DNA from: Evernia prunastri
Taxonomy: Eukaryota; Ascomycota; Lecanoromycetes; Lecanorales; Parmeliaceae
Length of the DNA stretch: 64,000 nt
NCBI GenBank assembly: GCA_003184365.1
Contig: NKYR01000125.1
Location: 1-64,000 of the forward strand
Direction of reading: 5' to 3'
Shown here: positions 33,848-43,340 of the stretch, in pieces
How positions within the stretch are numbered: the stretch's first letter is position 1
How the letters are laid out: each line of letters starts with the position of its first letter
Program-made: the position numbers and the translations under genes
The notes under the pieces: generated by a model
The model's database searches: none
The model's input: only the letters and a program-made list of their open reading frames with translations
Told to the model about the DNA's origin: nothing

Positions 33848-35290
33848 ATGTCGTCATCTTCAGAAGTCCCAATCGAAGGGCTTGCAGCAGCCGTTGTGAC
33901 GCCAGCTGAAAGAGCCATGCTTATGGATGAGATGTCCAAAGCCTTGGCGTCCTTCCCGGAGAACGACACCAAGGATAGGCCTACGACCCCTGCAGACACT
34001 CAGATTAAGGGTGAAGAGTCGCCCCTTGCTGTTGAGACTGAAGCAGATACCCAGAGCGATGAGACGGACATTGGACCTGCTATTTATCCTCCGGTCCTTG
34101 AGGAAATGGACGTTCTAGGCTATATCACGGACAGAAACGGCATCGGCTATTCTCGCGATATTGGCCGCTCCGCTCTCCTCCATGGCGCAGTGTTTTTCAT
34201 ATTTGGGGATACATTCTCCAAAGACTCTTCGGGCACGTCTGCTGATATCACCAGCAACACCATTGCCTATGTCGAGGATCGGGCCAGCCCTCTCGAGAGC
34301 AGATATTTAGAAATTTCTGGCAAAGGCAAGGTCAAAGCGTTTGTACGTTTAAATGAGGAAGAAATCCGCTTCGAGGAGGAGAACGAAGGTGCACGCATAG
34401 TGTTCCGGATGTTCGGAGGAACAATTGATACCGGGCTCGTGGGTGCCGTCTGGTACCAGAAATTGATCAAGTACGAGAATGGCAAGGACGATTACTGCGG
34501 CGTTGGTCTAGCCTGGTTGACTAGCTACTCAGATTATAGGATCATCGTGCAGCGCCTTCCGGGTCTCCTCTTTGGGACTAACGAGCCAAGGATTGGTTCA
34601 TTCTCCACCTTGTGTCATGGAGGCAAAGTCTATCTCTGGGGTGATGGCCCAGATGGGCAGATAATTCTTGCTCGGGTGAATAAGAACGACACAGCTTCTC
34701 ATGACCGGTACGAGTACTGGAGTGGTGTCGAATGGGTTCCGCATTGGCATGATGCAGTCCCTGTCTTGCACGACGTGCTGCACGGCGCCATTGTGAAAAC
34801 CACCCTGTTCGGCAAAGATAAGCCGTTCGTCTTTGTTGGAGTGCATAAACAGGCGGACAGTATGGTGCAGATTGGCGCAGCGGCGGAGGTCCAGGGGCCT
34901 TTCGACCTCACGGCTTTGTGCAAAGCAACGGGCATTGACCACGACGAGGAGGAAAAATGCTGTATTTACCCTCACCTTTGGGCCTCGAATATACCAAAGC
35001 GTCAGCTGATAGTCACTTGGAGTGAGGGTCCGGCTGGTGGAGTGATCGCTGCGAAGATGAAGTTCAAGATCGATGAGGTCGCGGCGGCCCAGGAAGCCGA
35101 AGAGCGGCAGCGTGAAGCTGAAGAGCGGGAGGCACGTCGTCTTGCCAGGATTGCCGAAGAGGAGGCGGCAAGGGACGATGGTGGGTACCAACACGACTCC
35201 GACGAGAGCGATGATCCCCGACCTAAGAGGGATCGCTCGGAAGGACGCCTGAAGACAGGACATTTCTTGGTCGTGGAGAAAAGGACTTAG
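33848..35290 (+). CDS. DUF4185-like beta-propeller protein, function unknown
   Basis: A single-exon gene of 480 residues. After an acidic, Thr/Glu-rich N-terminus (about 80 residues), the core has repeating beta-strand signatures typical of DUF4185-like propellers: GYSRDIGRSALLHGAVFFIFGDT, NTIAYVED, FRMFGGTIDTGLVGAVWYQKL, GSFSTLCHGGKVYLWGDGP, PHLWASNIPKRQLIVTWSEG. The C-terminus is a highly charged helix (AAAQEAEERQREAEEREARR) followed by an Asp/Lys/Arg tail. There is no signal peptide, so it is probably intracellular. DUF4185 is related in fold to five-bladed glycosidases, but no catalytic residues can be assigned. Assignment to DUF4185 is by pattern recall and needs a profile search. Confidence 0.7.
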   Translation: MSSSSEVPIEGLAAAVVTPAERAMLMDEMSKALASFPENDTKDRPTTPADTQIKGEESPLAVETEADTQSDETDIGPAIYPPVLEEMDVLGYITDRNGIGYSRDIGRSALLHGAVFFIFGDTFSKDSSGTSADITSNTIAYVEDRASPLESRYLEISGKGKVKAFVRLNEEEIRFEEENEGARIVFRMFGGTIDTGLVGAVWYQKLIKYENGKDDYCGVGLAWLTSYSDYRIIVQRLPGLLFGTNEPRIGSFSTLCHGGKVYLWGDGPDGQIILARVNKNDTASHDRYEYWSGVEWVPHWHDAVPVLHDVLHGAIVKTTLFGKDKPFVFVGVHKQADSMVQIGAAAEVQGPFDLTALCKATGIDHDEEEKCCIYPHLWASNIPKRQLIVTWSEGPAGGVIAAKMKFKIDEVAAAQEAEERQREAEEREARRLARIAEEEAARDDGGYQHDSDESDDPRPKRDRSEGRLKTGHFLVVEKRT

Positions 35291-36454
35291 CATCCTCTAG
35301 GACCATAGCCGAAGAGTCCTGCTTGAATTGAGAGAAAACATCTTCATTGCAGTTGGCGAATAGCGGCACCGCGGGTTTTATATGTACAAGCATTGATACC
35401 CTTGTAGTATTACACAAAGATAGATCCTATTAAAAGTACACTCAATTAGGTCTCGTGGTCATCATCCGTTACAGCAATACTAAGCTTGAGGCAGTTGATG
35501 CCTTGCAATTTCCAGAAGGTCGTTTACCGTGTCACTGTTCCTACATACAACATCCCGGCAAGAATTAATACGCTTGATATCCATTTGGGATATGAAATAG
35601 TCACTTGAGTATATCATTCACGATTCAACCTTTTAAGGTATGATTTAGTCATTTACCCCAGCTGGGCTGTTAATAAGGTCCATCAGAATGTTCAGCAAGT
35701 GAGGGTTGAAATCCCGATATTCTGAAGGAACAGGGGAAAGACACCTAAGAACACTGTCTTCCTTGGGGGAAGTGGAGAAGGATGATTTGGGTGAAAAGGT
35801 TACGGAACGACAAGCTGCTGAAAAAGTTGGAAAGAAAATCAGCATGATGGAACGAAGTCCTCTCTTGCAATTATTACATAGTTTAAAGGCATTTGAAGCC
35901 GGGTTATTTTGCCTTCTCGAGGGCTTGCTGCCTACTCTTTGCTCCATTCTGGTACACATTGATTCCCCTAAACCCTAGACTGAAAGCCCAGCATCCGCTG
36001 TGAATCTGCACAGCTGTCGGCAAGGAATGCCCGACAACGATACTCGGTAGGATGACGTCTTGTAGGTCGGCATCTCCACAGCGTGCTTGGCCAGCTTGCA
36101 TCAAGCTAATAAAGCGCAACTGACGCTTCTGCCGAATCATACAGATAGTCGTGGGTTCGCATAGGGTAGTGCTTCCCGCATGAAAGCGCCCTAGTAATCT
36201 GGGTGCCGTTTCGATGCAAGCCCCAAGATATGAGCCATTGTTGATGCAAGGCACTCTCGCGTCGTCTGAACATTGTGAGATATGGACGGATCGGCTTGTC
36301 TGAATTGGTAGCTGGGAGTTCAAGTTGATGTCAGCCATGGGACTTGGCGCATCATCTCCGCCCGTGCGGCCGGAAGTTGTGAAGGATCAAAGGATCGACC
36401 TGTCTGAATTGGCAGCTGGAGGTTGATGTCAGCCATCGGACTTAGAGACGGTCA
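35291..36454. other. intergenic; start of gene-poor patch
   Basis: Overlapping open frames of about 90-145 codons exist (minus 36338-35904, plus 35706-35978) but have no domain and no introns. The minus frame starts inside the tandem duplication at 36286-36487. I regard them as unproven. Confidence 0.4.
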
Positions 36455-36487
36455 TCATCTTTGCCCGTACGGCCGGCAGCACGGGTT
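36286..36487. repeat. tandem duplication, period about 104 bp
   Basis: Two copies, about 36286-36384 and 36391-36487. Shared landmarks are tgtctgaattgg (36297 and 36401), ttgatgtcagccat, gacttgg/gacttag, catcatct, gcccgtgcggccgg versus gcccgtacggccgg (offset 103-104). Copies differ at many sites. The right copy contains the last codons and stop of the minus-strand coiled-coil frame at 36455-37141. Confidence 0.8.
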
Positions 36488-37141
36488 TGCCCAGAAAAGA
36501 CTCGCCAACTGTGGCCAGAATCGCTCTTTTGTCCGGTCACGGCAGCTCTGATCTTTAATTAATCTAAATTCCACGCTCTCTTTTAGCCAACGGTAGTGTT
36601 CGGGTTTGCACCCATTCTGCGACATCTCGCGGAAGGAAAATCGCTTCCCTGGGGGCCAGCCTACGGACGAAGCCGTTCCCCCCGCTCCGGAGCGGAACCA
36701 TGGGAGTCGTTCTGGCTCATGTTGTTGCTGTTGCAGAGCGAAAGCGGCCGGGGTGGTGATGGGTAAGATAGTGGCAGTGTTGGCAGGGTTGTCTAACACC
36801 GTAGAGATCCAGCTATCGTTCCCCTCCGAGCGCTCAGTCTGTCGCAAATCTCGTAGTTCCAGCAAAGCCTGTTCCCGCCATTTCCAGAAAAGCTTATGCG
36901 CTGCGATTTGTTGAAATAGGCTGCGTAGGCCGTAGATGCGACGTTGCTCGCTGTCCTCCATTTGCTGGAAGGCAAATTCCCGCTCGATTTCGAGTTCCTG
37001 GTGAGCTTTCAGCTGCAATTTGCGGCGTAAGACAGGGTCTCTTTTCAGATCTTCTTTAAGCTGTTCTACATCTTGTAATTCCTTTGCTAGTCGTTTCTCC
37101 TCTTCGGCTATGCGAGCTAGCCTAACACTCAGCGGCTGCAT
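36455..37141 (-). CDS. hypothetical coiled-coil protein
   Basis: An open frame of 228 codons beginning MQPLSVRLARIAEEEKRLAK. The first 110 residues are a charged helix (ELQDVEQLKEDLKRDPVLRR, QELEIEREFAFQQMEDSEQR) and probably form a coiled coil. A Gln run (QQQQ) and aromatic patches (LPWFRSGAGG, HYRWLKESVEFR) follow. No family recognised. Its 3' end lies in a tandem duplication, so the C-terminus may have been altered by that event. The AT-rich upstream region contains another open frame that could belong to it through a short intron, but I could not prove a junction. Confidence 0.45.
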   Translation of the reverse strand: MQPLSVRLARIAEEEKRLAKELQDVEQLKEDLKRDPVLRRKLQLKAHQELEIEREFAFQQMEDSEQRRIYGLRSLFQQIAAHKLFWKWREQALLELRDLRQTERSEGNDSWISTVLDNPANTATILPITTPAAFALQQQQHEPERLPWFRSGAGGTASSVGWPPGKRFSFREMSQNGCKPEHYRWLKESVEFRLIKDQSCRDRTKERFWPQLASLFWANPCCRPYGQR

Positions 37142-38970
37142 TTTGCGAAGTGATCTAGCACTGCAAAAAGGATGGTATTTTGAGGGTAATTCGATGTATC
37201 ATAGGCAGGGTAAAAATCTCTTCTGTGGTGGAATAAGAACTGAAAACATTTTCTTAAGTAAGATTACCTGCCCCATAAAATCCCGCACTACGGCCAAACT
37301 GAGTAGGTATCTCTCCAATCTGCTCGATTTGCTCAACTTGCTCAAAAGCACTCTCTATGAAATCGGTCCATTCTATATCTCTTGTCCATACTCTTCGAAT
37401 TCTGATTTTATCCAATCTTCCGAGATCCACATTCGTTCCAGTACAACACCTTCTCTTTGGTCCCATGCTTCTATCTGTCATCATGCATGTGACGTCCCAA
37501 TGATCCATCCAGACACCACTCCAGCCTGTGTGCTTGCTGCCGTGCATAAACGTGACGTCCCATTGCCCACGGCGACCCATATACCGCTCCAGCTTGTATA
37601 CTGCCGCCATCCATACGTGTGACATTGGCAGAGTCCATATGCGTCCACCATACCACACCGATTAATGAACTTGCTGTTGTGTTCGCCTCGCGCTCAATAG
37701 GAACCCAAACCGCCCATCTGGGAGAACATTCTGAGGCGTCAGTATCATTCTCAATGTATGCAAATGCGTGCTGCGAACGTACGAGTGTGTTTGGCTAGTG
37801 TGGAAATTGGGCCGTTACATCGAAGGAACTCTCTGCGTTCAGCTTGGCTGGCGACCCTTGTTCCTCAAACTCCAACACGTGGTAGCATGGTCTGCTGAGC
37901 CACTTGGAACCCCATACCCATGAATATACCATAATGCTTGCGTCATAGGGTTACTATGCAATGGGTGTTCCCTATGTCGCAGGGACTTCTCCATATTGGC
38001 GATACGATTCGCCTTCTTCGGAGGCCAGATACGCGCTCCCTTTCGCAGTACTGTTTCTCTCGATCAGTATAGTCTCGGAATGGCAAACCACGTGGAGATA
38101 CTTACGATTTGTTCGGTCGAAGTCAGGAAACCTCGGTGTCTGCCTGTCGTTGGACAATAGGTATCTTCAACGGTATGGCCGTGACTATAACCATTCCCTA
38201 CACTCTCTTCTCTCCTGATGGTGCCGATGCCTCAATTTCCGTACTGACGATCGGGTCCATCTTCATCACGATTGACTTGAATTTGCTCAACGGACCCTGT
38301 TGAACACAGTGGTCAATCACCCGTAAGAGCGCAACGAACTCGCCAAAATGTGGGTCTTACCAGAAGGCGGACACGCGGTAGTACCAGGAAATGAGGCTGA
38401 GCCCGAGACGTTGGGTTGTGCTGTGACCAACGCCATCTGCCGCGTTCAGAACAGAGATCCCTCCAGTTTCTGCGGCAGAGAGGCTCGAGCGTTGTCCATG
38501 AGACTTCTGGGTCGACGAAGGATCACCTCGTTGGTGTCTGAGCTTACCTGGAGGACTTGTCGATGTCATAGCGGTTTATACGTTTGGACGAGAAACGAAG
38601 GTCTGCTGCCGTTGTGCTGTTTTCACTCGTTGTGACTTATTGCATGTCTCGGGCTGTTTGGTATTTGCTCGATCAGGGATTGATCTCCCACCCACAGAGC
38701 AGGAGGGAATGCTACACCGGCGGTTTTTTCTTTTTTTTCTTTTTTCTTTTGAGAGAACCCCCCTCCCTCCTCTTCCCACACACCAAGACTGACAGATATT
38801 CTCAGGCATCTAGAAACGGGCTGTCGACGGCGGCCTTGGCCTCGTCCTCCTTTCGGGGGCCAGGGGCAAGAAGGCTCGGCGAGCCGCGGCAGGGTTAGGC
38901 CACACCCAGATGCTATATACAACATTTAGTAATAAGCTACTAGAAACGAAGGACTCATACATATGCCGTG
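37142..38970. other. gene-poor segment with unresolved exon-like pieces
   Basis: Minus-strand open pieces look coding in part: 37658-37254 (contains a peptide repeat, see repeat entry), 38569-38357 ending at a GTAAGA donor, and pieces at 38300-38190 and 38120-37870 next to GTAAGT/CAG signals. I could not connect them into one frame without stops. A T-rich pyrimidine tract lies at 38725-38750. Confidence 0.35.
37484..37625. repeat. 63-66 bp tandem repeat carrying TGACGTCCC
   Basis: The word gtgacgtccca occurs at about 37489 and 37552, with a decayed gtgacatt start near 37619. Between them ccactccagcctgtgtgcttg matches ccgctccagcttgtatactg. On the minus strand a 134-codon frame stays open across the array and repeats WDVTFM/WDVTCM. 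Confidence 0.7.
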
Positions 38971-39240
38971 CTATCGTTTTTGCTTCCACCTCTCGAGCAT
39001 ACTGTCCATATCCGGAGTCATGAGCTGCGCCACTCATATTAGCAGCCATCAGCGAAAGCCAGAACATCGGAGAGATACTTGCCTAAACTGTTTTTTGAAT
39101 AAGTCTATTTCCATGTGTCTGGTTTCAGATGTCCTCATCACGAACATGTCCCAGCCGAGTTGGCTGCCCCCCAGCTCGACGGGGACGAGGCCTTGCCACC
39201 TCTTTGCTGCCACGTTGAAACGCGACAAGAGACCCGGCAT
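38971..39240 (-). CDS. small spliced gene, 71-residue protein of unknown function
   Basis: Two exons (39240-39079, 39024-38971). The intron has donor GTATCT, a canonical branch site TGCTAAT and acceptor GCAG; splicing is phase 0 and gives a short basic tail ending LERWKQKR before TAG. The protein starts MPGLLSRFNVAAKRWQGLVP and contains LGGSQLGWDMFVMRTSETR. An N-terminal amphipathic, Arg/Lys-bearing helix could be a mitochondrial signal, which is inference. The frame is open without ATG to 39288. No family recognised. The excellent intron is the main argument for a real gene. Confidence 0.5.
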
Positions 39241-40207
39241 GCTGTCAAAGAACGGAGAAAATGATGCAGAAACAAAAAATTGATGCAAGTCTTTAGTCTT
39301 AAAAATAGACTAAGAATGTATTGATAATTGTGTTGGGAAGGATATGTGGAGAGAAAAGAGGGGACGGAGAAAGTTGAATCCGTATCTTAACATCAACAAC
39401 GCTAACGCAATAGGCACTGGTTAGGGAAGGAGCACAGACTACTACAATGTAGTCGGCAATATTTGGGAAAGAGCAGAACCCGGTGGTTGAACATCACGTC
39501 CTACATCGAAGATAGTGGCGGTAGCAGCAACAGCAACAACAGTACGGCAAGCGGCAATCATAGCAGCATCTCCAACAGCAGTAAGGATCAGGGCAATCCC
39601 AATCCTCAACTATGTGTCGTTCAAAAATGATGTTGGGCTCATCCCTTGGTGTATGGTAGCATAGGTAGAAGTCGTTATTGTGATCGCGAGGATTAGGAAT
39701 GGAGTCTTACGAGCTGGAGTGAAAGTTTTGCGAGCTCGTGAAATGTTTGAGAAAAGTGACAACTTGAAGTGTATTTGAAGAGAAGTGAGAACTCGCCAGA
39801 TGCCAGCTTTGGTAGAGATGTGAGTGATACACGAAGCAATATGTGAGGTCGTGAAGCAGACTGCGAGCTCGTAGGAGCTCTATCGAAGACCGAGTGAAGT
39901 GGTGGAAGAGGAATGGAAGTGAGAATGCGACGGCAGAACATAGCTGTGTAGGTTTATGTCACCAGGCGGAAACAAATTTTGATTGGCTTAGACACTCAGC
40001 AACCTTTTTGTTCTAGGTAAATACTTCTGTTTCAATGCCATTCCCTCGATATTTCTAGCCATTGCCGAACCTCTAGTAGTGTCTGTAGAAGCTATCAGGA
40101 GCGGTGAGTGAAGCTTTGGTACGCTCTTATCATAAGCCATAATTATGCAATGCTTTGCTTCACAACGATCTCGGGAAAGAAGAAGTTCAGGAACTTGGTG
40201 GCGAGAC
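39241..40207. other. gene-poor segment
   Basis: Includes a CAR-type trinucleotide-rich stretch (39520-39580: agcagcaacagcaacaacag). A minus-strand frame at 40296-39988 (102 codons) overlaps the end of the next gene in another frame and may be the displaced C-terminus of that gene. Otherwise nothing recognisable. Confidence 0.4.
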
Positions 40208-40832
40208 TCATAACCACGAGCTGTGAGGATAGCGAGCAGGCCTTGTTCCATTAACGTGTCCCTCGATCCAATTTTTCCCATCCTGTGTGAAGGCACTCAA
40301 TTGATTGACAGGCCGCTCGAAGTCTCCAGCTGATACTAATCCATCATTAGTAAAAATGAAATGATTGAGTCGAGATTTCTTACACATTCCGACAACTTTG
40401 GCGGTTAGAGAGGTTCCGTCTATCTTAAAGATTACTACCATATCACCCGAGCTTCCGTAGTAGAAGCTGAGACTAGTAGGTATTTTCTCTATATATTTAC
40501 CTCTGGCGAAATTAAAATGCGTAGGACCAACACTAAGGATTTGGTTAGTATCTTTTGGTATGATTCGTCCCACAGCTAGAGCTCGTGAATTCGGCTTGAA
40601 GATAATATCAAATTGAGGCTAGAGCGCAGCATTAGCTATTCGTGAGCAAACAAATAACTGAAAGACTCTTATGTACCTGTTTCTCACGATCTCTTATGTC
40701 TTGAATTATAAGCTTTCCGACCGAGGAATTGTTCAAAGTGATGCAATAGTTCGCCCACATGTAAGCATATCTCGTGGTTCGATTAACCTCGTTCATGATT
40801 GTGGCGTGAATCTCCGGGTACTGTTTTGCCAT
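40208..40832 (-). CDS. unknown spliced gene, possibly decaying
   Basis: Two exons (40832-40678, 40618-40208) joined by an intron with donor GTACAT, branch-like GCTAATGC and acceptor CTAG. The joined product starts MAKQYPEIHATIMNEVNR, passes DIRDREKQPQFDIIFKPN across the junction and continues VGRIIPKDTNQILS, FNFARGKYIEKIPTS, LSFYYGSSGDMVVIFKIDG, FIFTNDGLVSAGDFERPVN. No family recognised. The frame is open upstream of the ATG for about 45 more codons, and beyond that another frame carries apparently coding sequence, separated by one base. Downstream a second frame also stays open for about 100 codons. This suggests a longer ancestral gene broken by small insertions or deletions, or unseen introns. 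Confidence 0.4.
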
Positions 40833-41180
40833 GGTAACTAGCCAATCCACAGTCACTGGGATATTCGTATCGGAGTACGCGACAGAAAAGCAAGGGGGGC
40901 CTGTCTGATGGGTAGTTGGAGGAAGAACATCGAGCTCGTCGAGACGAAGTCTACGATTAGGGTTATTGACGTCGTACGGAGCTTCCAGGAGCGCCTACCG
41001 TGTCTAAGTCCAGCACCTCACCGTCTTCTTCAGCGTGTATGGCACGTTCAGGAACATTTACGAGCGAGCGTTTCGCGACTTTGGGCCCTTTCCATTGTGA
41101 TGGCGCGAACGCTCTGCTTGGAGGTCGTCAAATTAGTTGTTAAGCAGAGTGCGAGAAGTATGGATTACCCTATTCTACTT
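40833..41180. other. possible 5' remains of the unknown gene
   Basis: Minus-strand sequence here reads as protein-like stretches (NRRLRLDELDVLPPTTHQTG and, in the next frame, VNVPERAIHAEEDGEVLDLD) separated by a one-base frame change near 40970. Otherwise no feature. Confidence 0.35.
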
Positions 41181-41184
41181 GTCA

Positions 41185-41860
41185 TGGTTTCTTAGGCGTA
41201 TATTACTCAGCCAACGAGGCAGAATTATAATCCCAGTAAGCCCCTGATCGCGTCTTGCGTTGTCTGAAAACCCACCCAACTCTTATAACGACACCTGTGA
41301 TGAAGCCAACCACGGATATTTCATCTACCACCGGTCAAATCACGGCATCGCAGGTCGTGGTATACTTCTCAACTACCGCTTCTATGTAGATAAGAAAGGC
41401 GTTGCTTTAGACTCATATGAAGCAAATCGCATATTACATGCAGAGCTCAAGGCTTGCAGGAGAAACCAAGGCACTGATGTCAGGCCTCAAGCTCAAGGAG
41501 GAGACACAAGAATTGGCGGAATATTGCTTATCGGAAGCGGATTTACGAAGACATGCTATGATAAGCCGACAGAGGAGATGAATCAGCTATCACTGTATGA
41601 ATTAGACGCGAATAATGAATAGCGGTACGCGGGCATCAGGCTGGAGGATCCGATGCTGGACTGATTGTACGATTGTGACGTTGCTACCGTTGCGGGAAAC
41701 AGCCCAACGTTTGCAGCTTGACCTTAAAATAAGGTACGTTTCAGTCTGAGTCTCGCCTTGGGGTGAAGCTGTGTTGACTGACCGACAAAGTATTACGTTT
41801 ACTAATAGCTGCTTGCAACTTGGAGTCCAGTAATTAATTCCACGAGCAAACATGCCGGCT
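41185..41860 (+). pseudogene. relic of a fungal cyclase-family (PF04199-like) gene
   Basis: The frame from 41260 reads like fungal members of the putative-cyclase family: ANHGYFIYHRSNHGIAGRGI, YRFYVDKKGV, AELKACRRNQG, DVRPQAQGGD, GGILLIGSGFT. The frame then continues through stops: GAA-TAG-CGG-TAC-GCG-GGC (family pattern EKQRYAG), then LEDPMLD-TGA-LYD, then TVAGNSPTFAA-TGA-CCT-TAA. In each case the family pattern predicts Gln or Trp, so each stop is explained by a single C-to-T or G-to-A change. A donor-like GTACGT (41739) and acceptor CAAAG lead to another decayed stretch (YYVY-stop-stop-LLATWSP). The metal-dependent hydrolase it derived from cannot be active. The 5' end is also damaged, with a stop near 41220. 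Confidence 0.7.
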
Positions 41861-43340
41861 CTTATAGACCAATCCATGGCTCTCAGCCGGCTTGGAGAAA
41901 TGGCCATTACTGAAAAAGGTGGAGAAGCACGGCGAATGAGCCTAGCAGGCAGCCGTGAAGGAGGCTTATAAAATGGTAGAAGCTGAAAAGGAAAAAATCA
42001 AGAGTAGGAGCGTGTGTCTTATGGCCGGCCCATCTCAGCCAAATCGAGCATGGAGAGATCGCCGGGTGAACACTCTGGCTTTGCTAGCATCCTGCCTTCC
42101 AATAATCTGTCGAACCAATTCCGTAATGTCACAAACCTCTCGCCTAGCATCCTCACTGTTGTTCTTACCCTCGTGCCCCCTGTGCCCTGAAATACGGAGA
42201 AGAGCTTAATAATGACGACGGATACGACTAAGGTGATATTAGAGCTGTAGAGAACCACCTTTACGCTGAAATTCAACTCGAAAGTAAGAACTCATGAGAT
42301 ACGGATTCTTTGCTATTTATGACAGTCAACAGATCTACTCTTACCTCCGACGTCGCCGGCGAGCTTGCCGGATCATCCGTCGCTTTCGGTGCCATGCCTC
42401 TCATCTACGTTGACGGACATGGCACATTATGCTTGTAATGTTAGCCAGCTGAAATAAGGTAGGCTGAAGCGTTCTAACTACAGGAGCCGCCCCTAAAGTT
42501 TTTAGCTCTACCGACGAGACCGGGAGGAGTCAGAGGCATCCATGGGGTTCTTCCTTCTCACTTGCCCATAGCGAATTGCTTATTTTCCCTATACAAGTGG
42601 TTCCACCGTGTAACTGGCAGCCACCAACTTGCTGGTCCAGCCTGATGATGGTGAGCATGCCGCACATATAGTCGGAACCGTATCACCGGATGACTAGCGC
42701 TAGATTGCGCATTTGGGGGGATTGGACGTTCGAGGAGCGGTGGAAGGGGATGGGTAAGGTGCAGGATGGCTATTGCGGAGCCGTGGAGAGGCATTGTGGG
42801 AGGCGATTCGATCACTACGGGCACAGCCTTTGATAGACGATCCCCAGGCCGTAAGTGGCCTAGTAGGAGGGCAGTGCATTTGTGGCAACGCCGATTCCGT
42901 CGTTGCAATCAACTCGACAACGCCAGGAGCCATCGGCGTTGAAAACCTCGACCCTTGGCTCAATTCTCAAACGACAGGCGTGATGTACGGGGAACAATGC
43001 TCATATGGCGTAGGAGCTATCAAGATGATGGTCTGAACAGCCTGCCACTCAAAGGCGGGTGTGGTGAAAGAGCAGTGGGGGAGGTCAAGGGTTTTATTAA
43101 TCATCTTGATATTTTGTCAAATGACGCTATACTTGACTAAGGCCTAGCGGGACCGATTTACCGAGTCTCGTAATTTACGCAAATATTACGGCGCTTACCA
43201 ATCGAGAGCAAGGCCGGAGCAGATCTCTGTCTTCTTGGCGCTAGCACTTCGCGGATTTCAACAGAACATATAACTTCCCTCTCCTGTTTTCCAGATACTA
43301 CTACCACAAGCTCCCAAAGCCTCAGTCGCACCTATAAATC
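41861..43340. other. gene-poor segment, possibly further decayed coding DNA
   Basis: Short protein-like stretches occur: plus 42317-42420 (SDVAGELAGSSVAFGAM), plus 42773-43036 (DSVVAINSTTPGAIGVENLD) and a minus frame at 42276-42019 with one hydrophobic segment. None has a confident family and stops interrupt them. This fits continued decay but is not proven. Confidence 0.35.
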
